A stretch of 64,000 nt of DNA from contig NZ_KB904448.1 of NCBI RefSeq assembly GCF_000380105.1, forward strand, positions 1-64,000, written 5' to 3'. The position numbers and the translations under genes are program-made. Positions 7,999 to 15,153 of the stretch are shown in pieces. This DNA comes from Streptococcus orisratti DSM 15617. Its GTDB lineage: Bacteria > Bacillota > Bacilli > Lactobacillales > Streptococcaceae. The notes under the pieces were generated by a model. The model worked only from the letters and a program-made list of their open reading frames with translations. It made no database searches and was not told where the DNA came from. Within the stretch, counting starts at the first letter, position 1; each line of letters opens with the position of its first letter.

Positions 7999-9414
7999 AT
8001 GGGCTATATTGATTATTCCAAAGAACCTCAATCTGATATAGCTTTCGTTGATATGAAGTCTTTCTATGCCAGTGTAGAATGTGTTGACCGTGGATTAAAT
8101 CCCTTGCACACTTCTCTGTGCGTTATGAGTAGAGCTGAAAACGCTGCGGGGTTAATTTTAGCATCGTCTCCCATGTTTAAAAAAGTCTTTGGAAAAAACA
8201 ATGTCGGACGTGCTTACGATTTACCCTTTGATATTCAGACGAGAAGGTTCAATTACTATAATGCTAAACGCCAAGGACTTGACATCTCACCCAGGTATAT
8301 CTCTTATATTGAAAGCTGGGCTAAAAGAACACTGATTGTCCCTCCCCGGATGGATCGCTATATTGAGAAAAACATCGAAATTCAGCATATCTTTCAAGAC
8401 TATGCTGCACCTGATGACATTCTTCCCTACTCTATTGATGAGGGCTTTATTGATCTAACCTCTTCTCTCAACTACTTCATCAGAGATAACTCATTGAATC
8501 GAAAGCAGAAACTGGATGTACTATCTTCCAAATTACAACATGATATCTGGGAAAAAACAGGGATCTATTCAACTGTTGGTATGAGCAATGCTAACCCACT
8601 ACTAGCTAAATTAGCTCTTGATAATGAAGCGAAAAAGACACCGACCATGCGAGCCAATTGGTCTTATGAAGATGTCGAATCAAAACTTTGGTCTCTTCCA
8701 CACCTAACTGACTTCTGGGGTATTGGCAGACGTACAGAGAAACGACTCCATAAATTGGGCATCACCTCTATCAAAGAACTGGCTAATGCTAATCCAGATA
8801 CACTTCAAAAAGAATTTGGAAAAGTCGGCGTTAAATTGTGGTTCCATGCCAACGGTGTAGATGAGAGTAATGTTCACAAGCCTTACAAACCCAAGTCTCA
8901 CGGTCTAGGTAATTCTCAGGTTTTACCTCGTGACTATCACTCAAAACGAGAGATTGAGACCGTCTTATCGGAAATGGCAGAACAGGTAGCGAATCGATTA
9001 AGAGCGGCTCACAAAAAGGCCACGGTAGTATCTATCCAAGTCGGTTACTCAAAAATAGAGAGGAAGCGACCTATTATGGCGCAAAAGAAAATTGAGCCTG
9101 CCAATCTAACAAAAACAATGGTGAATCATGTACTGGAGTTATTCCGCAGTAAATATAACTCTGGGGCCGTGAGAAATATCGGCGTATTCTACAGTGGCTT
9201 TGTCGATGAAAGCATTGGACTCCTATCACTTTTCGATGATGTTGAAACGATAGAAAAGGAAGAAAGACTCCAAGCAGCCATTGATACTGTTAGGGAACAA
9301 TTTGGTTTTTTGGCTATACAAAAAGGAACCGTCCTTACAGAAGGTTCCAGAAATATTGAAAGAAGTAAACTCATCGGCGGACACTCCGCTGGAGGATTAG
9401 AGGGACTAAAATGA
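7999..9414 (+). CDS. umuC: UmuC/ImpB-like Y-family DNA polymerase (copy A)
   Basis: This 471-aa Y-family translesion polymerase has catalytic motifs AFVDMKSFYASVE (Asp metal ligand, about residue 17) and YSIDEGFIDL (the second acidic pair, about 147-150). It then has the helix-hairpin-helix thumb (FWGIGRRTEKRLHKLGI) and a little-finger domain to about 430. Length and order fit the streptococcal/lactococcal UmuC-MucB type carried on conjugative elements. It follows TAAGGAGGAACT and overlaps the YolD-like gene by ATGA. It is regulated by the upstream HdiR-like repressor. The product should allow error-prone bypass and UV tolerance. Confidence 0.92.
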   Translation: MGYIDYSKEPQSDIAFVDMKSFYASVECVDRGLNPLHTSLCVMSRAENAAGLILASSPMFKKVFGKNNVGRAYDLPFDIQTRRFNYYNAKRQGLDISPRYISYIESWAKRTLIVPPRMDRYIEKNIEIQHIFQDYAAPDDILPYSIDEGFIDLTSSLNYFIRDNSLNRKQKLDVLSSKLQHDIWEKTGIYSTVGMSNANPLLAKLALDNEAKKTPTMRANWSYEDVESKLWSLPHLTDFWGIGRRTEKRLHKLGITSIKELANANPDTLQKEFGKVGVKLWFHANGVDESNVHKPYKPKSHGLGNSQVLPRDYHSKREIETVLSEMAEQVANRLRAAHKKATVVSIQVGYSKIERKRPIMAQKKIEPANLTKTMVNHVLELFRSKYNSGAVRNIGVFYSGFVDESIGLLSLFDDVETIEKEERLQAAIDTVREQFGFLAIQKGTVLTEGSRNIERSKLIGGHSAGGLEGLK

Positions 9415-9782
9415 TAGATCGTTCTTATTTACCTTTTCAATCAGCAAGGGAATATCAAGATGTTGGGATGCAAAAATGGATGGGATTTTTCTTGTCAGAG
9501 CACACTGCTGCTCTTTCTGATGATGCGAGTAGAAGGACTTATCAGTCTGAATTAACTATGGAAATGAAACATCTGCTGCTAGGTCAGTTGTATGTCAATC
9601 AACTGACCGCACGAATCACAGTAAAAGAAAAGAACAATTTAAACTATGTCATTGGTAACGTCCTAACGCTCACAAGTGACCATGTTTTAGTGAAATCGAC
9701 TGATGGGCATATCACTATCGCGCTTGAAGATATGCTTGCTATTGAACTTTTGGAGGAGGCGCCCCTGCATGAATCGGCTTGA
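9411..9782 (+). CDS. YolD-like protein (SOS operon A)
   Basis: A 123-aa protein whose body (DRSYLPFQSAREYQDVGMQKWMGFFLSEHT) matches the YolD-like family that accompanies UmuC/YqjW polymerases in Firmicutes. It probably acts as an accessory or regulator of the polymerase, although its biochemistry is not established. The C-terminal half (NYVIGNVLTLTSDHVLVKSTDGHITIALEDML) looks like a small SH3/Sm-like barrel. It overlaps umuC by 4 nt and the next gene by 14 nt, so translation is coupled. Confidence 0.75.
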   Translation: MIDRSYLPFQSAREYQDVGMQKWMGFFLSEHTAALSDDASRRTYQSELTMEMKHLLLGQLYVNQLTARITVKEKNNLNYVIGNVLTLTSDHVLVKSTDGHITIALEDMLAIELLEEAPLHESA

Positions 9783-10065
9783 CTTTCATCGTAATGAGTT
9801 ACAAATGGACTATTTTAGCGATAGCTATCGTCGCTTTGAGACGGATTTCTATCGTTACTCTGCCTTAGACATTCCCTTAACATTCTTAACAGATGACATT
9901 CTCTTAACCATGTCCAAATCCCAACATAACTACTTCAAGCTCAATAAAGAGAATGCTAAGGATAATAGGGACCACTACTTCATCTTTGATATTAAACCTG
10001 TAGAGGAAGAAAAGCTAATTCGGAAGTTTGTCTATTTAAAAACAAGTCTTCAGCTCTTCTCTTGA
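9769..10065 (+). CDS. DUF5960-like small protein, last gene of SOS operon A
   Basis: A 98-aa protein (MNRLDFHRNELQMDYFSDSYRRF...). The chosen ATG at 9769 has TGGAGGAGG about 11 nt upstream and overlaps the YolD-like gene. The sequence resembles the uncharacterised streptococcal family I know as DUF5960, commonly found at the end of such umuC operons. It has no recognised catalytic motif. Its SOS association is inferred from the operon. A terminator follows within 35 nt. Confidence 0.65.
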   Translation: MNRLDFHRNELQMDYFSDSYRRFETDFYRYSALDIPLTFLTDDILLTMSKSQHNYFKLNKENAKDNRDHYFIFDIKPVEEEKLIRKFVYLKTSLQLFS

Positions 10066-10097
10066 AATACCTAACAGCAATTTAGGCTACTAATAAG

Positions 10098-10130
10098 AAA
10101 TGGGCTAGTTCGCTTCGTACTAGCCCATTT
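10098..10130. terminator. Terminator after SOS operon A
   Basis: A 12-bp perfect stem AAATGGGCTAGT (10098-10109) and ACTAGCCCATTT (10119-10130) with a 9-nt loop. It ends the rightward SOS operon and can also serve the leftward genes that finish at 10171. Confidence 0.85.
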
Positions 10131-10170
10131 TCGCATTATTTAAACAATTAATTGAATGAAAATATTATAA

Positions 10171-10797
10171 TTACGACTGTTTTCGATTAAAGAAGTAATA
10201 GCCGCATCCGCCCCCTAAAATTAGGAGAACGAGTAAAGAGAAAATGGTTTTAGAGTGTCCTCTAGATTGTTGCACCTGTGCTTGGCTAAAGCCTTGCATA
10301 GCAATTGATTCTTGATAGTGCTGTTCCATCTTTTCACGTGAAATTTCACCTTTTAGCATACTGCCATCTGTACGCTGAAAATCTACCATTCCATAGAAAT
10401 CCGAAAGATAATCCTTGCTTCCCTCCATAGCAACAAAACGTGGGGTTTTATCAACATTTCCTTTAACTTCTGGATTTACCACAACCTCTTTTGTCATCAG
10501 AGTTCCTTTTACTTTAGTAAGAGAGCGTGGAGAAAGTCCATCTATAGAGGCTTCAATTTTATAATTTCCAACGGGGACATTAGCTTTTTGAACCCAATGA
10601 TTTTCTTCATTAATTTTAAAGGTTTTTGCAACATCACCAGTATCCGCATTGATAAGGTCAATAGTCATCTCAAGATCATAATTATCTTGAACAATCCCTT
10701 GAACTACAACTGGTCCTTTGTTTGAATCAAATAGAAATACTTTTACTAAAAATACCAACCCTAATAGTAGGGCACTTATTACCAATATCTTCTTCAT
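10171..10797 (-). CDS. Membrane-anchored hypothetical protein of the zinc-ribbon cluster
   Basis: A 208-aa protein starting MKKILVISALLLGLVFLVKV, an N-terminal membrane segment. A longer in-frame start overlaps the previous gene and is not needed. A second hydrophobic segment near the C-terminus (TIFSLLVLLILGGGCGYYFF) is followed by NRKQS. The middle (about 30-180) looks like beta-sandwich repeats (VVVQGIVQDNYDLEMTIDLIN, NYKIEASIDGLS), probably extracytoplasmic. It lies 4 nt after the zinc-ribbon gene in a three-gene minus-strand operon. The design recalls zinc-ribbon/membrane stress proteins such as TcaA in spirit, but I cannot assign a function. Confidence 0.6.
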   Translation of the reverse strand: MKKILVISALLLGLVFLVKVFLFDSNKGPVVVQGIVQDNYDLEMTIDLINADTGDVAKTFKINEENHWVQKANVPVGNYKIEASIDGLSPRSLTKVKGTLMTKEVVVNPEVKGNVDKTPRFVAMEGSKDYLSDFYGMVDFQRTDGSMLKGEISREKMEQHYQESIAMQGFSQAQVQQSRGHSKTIFSLLVLLILGGGCGYYFFNRKQS

Positions 10798-10801
10798 TAT
10801 T

Positions 10802-11317
10802 TTAAACCTTACTACCACACTCAACACAGAATAGAGCACCATCAGCTAACGTTGCCCCACAATTGGTACAGAATGCTTGATTTACTTCTTCAGCTACTTC
10901 GATGCTTTCAAAAGTATCAATTGCAGATGAGGTCATTTCTTGATTAGAAACTTGTACTACTTCTTCTGATTGATTCAGCTTTTGTCCACAATGAGGACAA
11001 AAAGATAACCCTTTCTCAATAAATTTACCACAGGAAGCACACTGGTCAGTTTTTAATGAATTTTCAACTGTATAAGATTGAATCGTCTCATCACAAAGTT
11101 TAATTTGCGAAACTAGCTCTTGAAATTCAATATCAATATCATCTCGATATTTCTCATAATATACGGAACCTAGTGACTTGAGTAAATCATCCCGTTTCCG
11201 TTTTTCTTTTAGAACTATATTTTGAATTTTTACATTCTGAGTCAATGCTTGAGTTTTCTGACTAGCTATCGTTTTAGCATCAGTAAGTTTTGATGTAAGT
11301 TCGTCTAAAAATGACAT
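10802..11317 (-). CDS. Double zinc-ribbon protein with coiled-coil N-terminus
   Basis: A 171-aa cytoplasmic protein. Residues 1-90 are predicted helical/coiled (SFLDELTSKLTDAKTIASQKTQ, KEKRKRDDLLKSLGSVYYEKY). Two treble-clef zinc ribbons follow: CASCGKFIEKGLSFCPHCG at about 93-111 and CTNCGATLADGALFCVECG at about 149-167. All eight Cys are intact. It is the middle gene of the 11707-10171 operon; each flanking protein has membrane segments, so it may be the cytosolic partner of a membrane complex. The substrate is unknown. Confidence 0.7.
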   Translation of the reverse strand: MSFLDELTSKLTDAKTIASQKTQALTQNVKIQNIVLKEKRKRDDLLKSLGSVYYEKYRDDIDIEFQELVSQIKLCDETIQSYTVENSLKTDQCASCGKFIEKGLSFCPHCGQKLNQSEEVVQVSNQEMTSSAIDTFESIEVAEEVNQAFCTNCGATLADGALFCVECGSKV

Positions 11318-11329
11318 TCTAACCCTCCA

Positions 11330-11707
11330 CTAGAGACTATTATAACTATTTACCATGCCTAAAAACACTGCAAAGGTCAGAACCAAAGCAATAATCAATA
11401 TCATTGTATGTAATGAACGATTTGTAGTATGTTTTCTTCCCATTAATGCTGCAATCACAGAGAATAACCCAGAAATAACTCCGATACCAGGTTTTATTGC
11501 CCATAATAATAGTGTTAAAGCAATCAGAGCAGCTGACAAATAAGTGTAAAAATCAGGAGATTGACCTAGTTTGTTAGTAGGCTGCACATTGTTATTCATT
11601 ACTGGCTGACTATTATTTGTAGTATTGGCTTTTTGAAGTGTGTTCCCACATGACATACAAAATTTACTATTCGCATTATTTTTAGCACCGCATTTTGAGC
11701 AAAACAT
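11330..11707 (-). CDS. Zinc-ribbon membrane protein
   Basis: A 125-aa protein starting with zinc ribbon CSKCGAKNNANSKFCMSCG (residues 3-21). An Asn/Gln/Thr-rich linker follows, then two or three hydrophobic segments (TYLSAALIALTLLLWAI, GVISGLFSVIAALMG, MILIIALVLTFAVFLGMV). The layout is that of bacterial zinc_ribbon_2/DUF4190-type membrane proteins. It is first in the three-gene cluster and diverges from the XRE regulator at 11867. A perfect palindrome (11776-11797) lies in the shared upstream region. Confidence 0.7.
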   Translation of the reverse strand: MFCSKCGAKNNANSKFCMSCGNTLQKANTTNNSQPVMNNNVQPTNKLGQSPDFYTYLSAALIALTLLLWAIKPGIGVISGLFSVIAALMGRKHTTNRSLHTMILIIALVLTFAVFLGMVNSYNSL

Positions 11708-11775
11708 TATCTTTACCTCACCCTTATGTTATTTTAAGTATACTTTATGTAATATACTATAGATATTATACCATA

Positions 11776-11797
11776 AACTATCCTTTTAAGGATAGTT
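11776..11797. promoter_or_regulatory. Palindromic operator between divergent zinc-ribbon and XRE genes
   Basis: AACTATCCTT-TT-AAGGATAGTT is a 10-bp perfect dyad, 70 nt from both start codons. Its position between divergent units and next to an XRE-type repressor gene suggests it is that regulator's binding site, controlling itself and the zinc-ribbon operon. Confidence 0.7.
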
Positions 11798-11866
11798 ATT
11801 TAAACCTTTTAGTATCTGTAAACTGTTCCAAAAAATCTATATCCTTAAATACAGGGAGGGCAGATT

Positions 11867-12208
11867 ATGACTCTGGATCAATTTGTCGCTAAAAGGATTC
11901 AAACCTTAAGAAAAGAATTTGGATTAACACAAGAACAATTGGCTGAAGCAGCCCAGTTAGATATCTCCTCAATTGCAAAAATTGAACGTGGAGAACGCTC
12001 TAATATAACAGTGAATACGTTAGAAAAAATTATAGATGGGTTTGGACTGTCTATGCAAAGCTTCTTCGATGGCTACAAAGACGAAATCAATGGAGCTAAC
12101 GATCCATCAGTTGAAAGATTTCAGAAATATATGATGACAATTAGCCCTGAAAAGCGTAAAAAATATTTAGAAGCATTTGAAGAGATTGTTTCTATCGATA
12201 CTTTATAA
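11867..12208 (+). CDS. XRE-family transcriptional regulator
   Basis: A 113-aa protein with an N-terminal Cro/C1-type helix-turn-helix at residues 8-62: RIQTLRKEFGLTQEQLAEAAQLDISSIAKIERGERSNITVNTLEKI. The C-terminal helical tail (SVERFQKYMMTISPEKRKKYLEAFEEI) probably dimerises. The start follows CAGGGAGGGCAGATT. It is a single gene ended by a terminator at 12260-12308. It is likely autoregulated through the palindrome at 11776-11797. Confidence 0.85.
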   Translation: MTLDQFVAKRIQTLRKEFGLTQEQLAEAAQLDISSIAKIERGERSNITVNTLEKIIDGFGLSMQSFFDGYKDEINGANDPSVERFQKYMMTISPEKRKKYLEAFEEIVSIDTL

Positions 12209-12259
12209 CAACTTGAACATTACTAATATTTTTTCTAACTGCATTTGAATATAAATAAG

Positions 12260-12308
12260 AACACAAAAATTATTTAACCTGAAAATGGGTATAAATAATT
12301 TTTGTGTT
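12260..12308. terminator. Long hairpin terminator after the XRE gene
   Basis: A 17-bp stem (AACACAAAAATTATTTA at 12260-12276; TAAATAATTTTTGTGTT at 12292-12308) with a 15-nt loop and a following T-rich tract. The rest of 12209-12441 is A/T-rich and without a gene. Confidence 0.8.
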
Positions 12309-12441
12309 TTTGATTAACAGAAAGTGTGCTCGAAATTGTGATAAAAAATATTAAATAATCCAAGAAAAAATTTTTTAAAGATTTTATCTATGAATGATGT
12401 CGTAGTATTCTAAATAATTAAGAAAGTAAAGAATCATGATT

Positions 12442-12822
12442 TTAGATATCTTGCCTTGCATGAACTATAAAACTGTTACGACTCGTTGACTTTAAATTAG
12501 ACAAAATATCTACGAGTTGCTCAAAACCTATGCTTAATGCAAGATTCAAATATGAATTCAAAAAATCTTGAAGTTCTTCTGGTGTTAACCCTGAAGCGGG
12601 ATACACTGTAGCTTTATGCTCATCACCATCATAAGTGTATATAATAATCGTACCATTTTTCTTCAACTGAATTTCAACAGTCCAATTCTTCATGATTAAA
12701 TAGAAATATCTGACAGTTTTACTACATTCACTCGTAATCTTTCCTTCAAATTTTGAAAAAGATTGTAGAAGAACAGCAAAAACGATATTACTTCTCAAAT
12801 CTAAACCATTTTTTGTCAGCAT
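12442..12822 (-). CDS. Hypothetical protein
   Basis: A 126-aa protein; the ATG at 12822 has GAGGAG 7 nt upstream. The C-terminal 80 residues from MKNWTVEIQLKKNGT look like a compact alpha/beta domain (beta strands TVEIQL, TIIIYTYD, KATVYPAS, then two helices). I recognise no family and see no membrane segment. It stands alone, flanked by about 200 bp of non-coding DNA on each side, which is typical of island cargo. Confidence 0.55.
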   Translation of the reverse strand: MLTKNGLDLRSNIVFAVLLQSFSKFEGKITSECSKTVRYFYLIMKNWTVEIQLKKNGTIIIYTYDGDEHKATVYPASGLTPEELQDFLNSYLNLALSIGFEQLVDILSNLKSTSRNSFIVHARQDI

Positions 12823-13025
12823 AATTTTTCTCCTCTTTATATTTAATACTCTTTGAAAATCAAAATTATACTTTATTGACTTCAGCTTACCTTAAGACAA
12901 TAAACTTTCCGCTTTGTCACCTCGTCTATTTTTATTTTCGTTGAGTATAATATTATTATGCCACATTTATTAAATTAAAAAATCTCTCTATAAAGAGAGA
13001 GAATAAAATATTTTATAACAATATT

Positions 13026-13424
13026 TCACATACATCCACCCATAGTAAGGATAATTTGTGTATGTTTAAAGCCTGAATTTTTACTACTACATTCCATGAC
13101 AATGTAGTAATCATCATCTCCTTCTGCTTTTACGACAATCCCTATTGAATATGGAGTTTTCCAAAGAGGTTCAACTCCATAGAACTTTGCTACAAACTCA
13201 TTTGTTGGATTTGGTGTTTCCGTACTAAAACCATTCTCGAATAGCCAAGCATGCCAATTTTTAAACGCTGGAGGAAAGCCTAACATATGGACTGCTTGCA
13301 TTGTTGCTATCGCAAATTCCATTTCATCATCTAAATTAATAACATACTTCTCAGTAGGATTTAGTCTATATCCATCTATAGTTTTTTCTGATTTCATATC
13401 ACTATTAAGTTTAAGCTTTTTCAT
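13026..13424 (-). CDS. Hypothetical partner of the DUF4365-like gene
   Basis: A 132-aa acidic, soluble protein (MKKLKLNSDMKSEKTIDGYR...) with aromatic-rich stretches (AFKNWHAWLFENGF, VEPLWKTPYSIGIVVK). It begins 12 nt after the DUF4365-like gene, with AAAGGAG as RBS, so the two form an operon. No motif is recognised. Tight pairing with a nuclease-like protein would fit an immunity or accessory role in a small defence module, but that is inference. Confidence 0.55.
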   Translation of the reverse strand: MKKLKLNSDMKSEKTIDGYRLNPTEKYVINLDDEMEFAIATMQAVHMLGFPPAFKNWHAWLFENGFSTETPNPTNEFVAKFYGVEPLWKTPYSIGIVVKAEGDDDYYIVMECSSKNSGFKHTQIILTMGGCM

Positions 13425-13436
13425 GATAATGCTCCT

Positions 13437-14402
13437 TTATTTATCTTTTGATTCTGGTCTTGCTTTTGCATACGGGCGATTTTGTGATACAAACTGCTCT
13501 ACTTCTAAGAATGCTCTGCCTAGTTCATTTAAACTGAGAACTAACATAAATTCTGCAACTTCACCAACATGGTCAATGTACCGCATTGGATCTAATTTCT
13601 GGCGAAATTCCTCAAATGTATCCCCAACAACTAACCACTTTTCAATTTCTTGATCATAGTAACAATGATATTGCTTCCATAGTTTCTCATCCTCTTCCTC
13701 AACAAAGTCTTCATCGGAAGAAAAATTAGCCCATGGAAATAACTTAGGGAACACCTCCGTGTAAGGAGTATATGGAAACCAATATGGATACGAGTATTCC
13801 TTTACTTTTTCTCCATCGTTGACAATTAATTTTGTTTCACCTCTACCGCTTGATTTATTAACCCACTCTTTTGAATGGAGTTTAACTTCACCACCATTTT
13901 GGATAATTTCCATAAATCTTTTCTGAGATAATAAAAAGTTATAGTTCTGTATATGTTGCGGTAAATTTGAATAAGAAAGGAGTTTCTTATTAGATGATTC
14001 ATCCAAAAAAATTTGATTTAGAGGGACTTCTACATAAAATCCTTTACCAGTTCCATCTTTGGTGCGTTTAATTGTATCCGTAGTTAATTCTTGCCATATG
14101 CACATATTGTCATCTGTATTATATAGAACAATTATGCAAGGTAGAGAATTCATAGTCCAATAATTATACTGCCTCTCATTAATATTTCTAAAGATGATAC
14201 AGTCATCTTTTTTCTCCTTAAACCAACTTGGACCAGACTTAATTTGTAAAGCAAGAAGTTGTCTTGGTTTATCATCCTCAATAAATTCCATATGGGCATC
14301 TATTCCTATATCATCAATAGGCTGCTCTCTAAAAATCCATTTGTTACGTGCAGCAATTTTACCGCAATGAAATACACCTTCCCGTTCAGTTGAATTACTC
14401 AT
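13437..14402 (-). CDS. DUF4365 domain protein, PD-(D/E)XK nuclease-like
   Basis: A 321-aa protein. The N-terminal 150 residues match the DUF4365 pattern: AARNKWIFREQPIDDIGIDAHMEF, then LALQIKSG. The Asp of GIDAHMEF and the Gln-x-Lys of LQIKSG resemble the catalytic D...(D/E/Q)xK core of PD-(D/E)XK nucleases. The rest (about 165-321) is unrecognised, with acidic segments (SSDEDFVEEEDEK). DUF4365 proteins are often found in defence islands; this one lies among accessory genes beside a prophage. RBS GAGGTAG precedes the ATG. A role in phage defence is plausible but unproven. Confidence 0.7.
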   Translation of the reverse strand: MSNSTEREGVFHCGKIAARNKWIFREQPIDDIGIDAHMEFIEDDKPRQLLALQIKSGPSWFKEKKDDCIIFRNINERQYNYWTMNSLPCIIVLYNTDDNMCIWQELTTDTIKRTKDGTGKGFYVEVPLNQIFLDESSNKKLLSYSNLPQHIQNYNFLLSQKRFMEIIQNGGEVKLHSKEWVNKSSGRGETKLIVNDGEKVKEYSYPYWFPYTPYTEVFPKLFPWANFSSDEDFVEEEDEKLWKQYHCYYDQEIEKWLVVGDTFEEFRQKLDPMRYIDHVGEVAEFMLVLSLNELGRAFLEVEQFVSQNRPYAKARPESKDK

Positions 14403-14427
14403 AAAACTACCTCATCTTGAACTATAC

Positions 14428-14458
14428 CCCAAAAGTTAACATCAGACTAACTTTTGGG
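14428..14458. repeat. 11-bp perfect inverted repeat upstream of the DUF4365-like gene
   Basis: CCCAAAAGTTA (14428-14438) and TAACTTTTGGG (14448-14458) with a 9-nt centre lie 26 nt from the start codon at 14402. It could be an operator, or the end hairpin of the gene at 14499-14813. The T-tract is on the wrong side for leftward termination, which favours the operator reading. Confidence 0.5.
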
Positions 14459-14498
14459 ATACTTTTTATTTGAAATTAACTAAAATAAATAATAACAA

Positions 14499-14813
14499 CT
14501 ATATCATACCAAACCAAGCTAAGGCATCCTTAATGGCCTCGACTTTTTCAGGAGGACAGTTTGGAACACGTTGCTCACTTTTCAACTTATTTGACTTATT
14601 ATAATTCTCTCGCTCAACCAAACCAAACTGTCGTTTCACTTGTGCAATATAGAGACTAGAAACTTTAAATCCATATTTTTTTGAAACATAGTCTTTAATT
14701 TCTGGATAAGTCGCATCCTTTTTTACTTGGATTTCCTTAAGATCTTCCTCATCAATTTCGATGTTGACATGATGATCTACATCTAGTTTGGACAATAGTG
14801 CAACCGTCTCCAC
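14499..14813 (-). pseudogene. RlmD/RumA-type C-terminal extension, detached fragment at an integration-site remnant
   Basis: This 104-codon frame with a GTG start reads ...DLSPHVETVALLSKLDVDHH... when followed upstream to the nearest stop. HVETVALLS is the C-terminal end of 23S rRNA (uracil-5-)-methyltransferase RlmD/RumA. What follows (DLKEIQVKKDATYPEIKDYV..., SSLYIAQVKRQFGL, PEKVEAIKDALAWFGMI) is the extension that integrative elements add when inserted into that gene. The catalytic body of RlmD is absent: a stop precedes DLSPH and unrelated DNA lies beyond about 14834. I therefore read it as an element terminus whose host half has been lost. It may still be translated as a small DNA-binding-like protein. 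Confidence 0.6.
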
Positions 14814-14909
14814 ATGTGGTGATAGGTCTTACCCATATTATGGAACGAAATGACCAAGGTAAAATTTAAATTACACTATGAAACGTAATCATTACTGCTC
14901 TTAAATCTA

Positions 14910-14938
14910 TTGTTATTTAGATAAAAAAATATTATAAT
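14910..14938 (+). promoter_or_regulatory. Sigma-A promoter for the small amphipathic peptide
   Basis: TTGTTA (14910-14915), 17 bp, TATAAT (14933-14938). The -10 is perfect. The transcript would start near 14945 and cover the 39-aa ORF and the terminator at 15124-15149, giving a compact RNA of about 200 nt. Confidence 0.7.
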
Positions 14939-14992
14939 GTTCCTGTTGAGTATCGATGTTCTCTTTATCTTATTCGAAAGGAGAATAATTCC

Positions 14993-15112
14993 ATGAAGAA
15001 TTTAAGTGACCAGGACATCCTTAATATCGTCAAGGACATACAGAATACTACTCGTAGTGTTCGTGACATCATATATGCTGTCAAGGATATCATCCAAATG
15101 TTTAAACGATAA
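14993..15112 (+). CDS. 39-aa cationic amphipathic peptide with its own promoter and terminator
   Basis: The frame MKNLSDQDILNIVKDIQNTT... ends AVKDIIQMFKR. Translation is supported by AAAGGAG 9 nt before the ATG. The peptide is predicted to be one amphipathic helix with an internal near-repeat: ILNIVKDIQ and IIYAVKDII. It resembles small membrane-active peptides (type I toxins, modulins, leaderless bacteriocins) in size and pattern only; I know no homologue. It is transcribed alone and converges on the HEPN-motif protein with only 41 nt between the stop codons. Confidence 0.6.
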   Translation: MKNLSDQDILNIVKDIQNTTRSVRDIIYAVKDIIQMFKR

Positions 15113-15123
15113 GGCTCAACTCT

Positions 15124-15149
15124 AGACAAAGTCTATACTGACTTTGTCT
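15124..15149. terminator. Rho-independent terminator between convergent genes
   Basis: AGACAAAGTC (15124-15133) and GACTTTGTCT (15140-15149), 6-nt loop, then a run of T on the plus strand. It ends the peptide transcript and lies at the very 3' end of the leftward gene at 15154. Confidence 0.85.
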
Positions 15150-15153
15150 TTTT

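Noticed and set aside
8704-8901. Antisense small frames inside umuC and other genes
   Set aside because: They lack RBS and are shadows of strongly coding frames.
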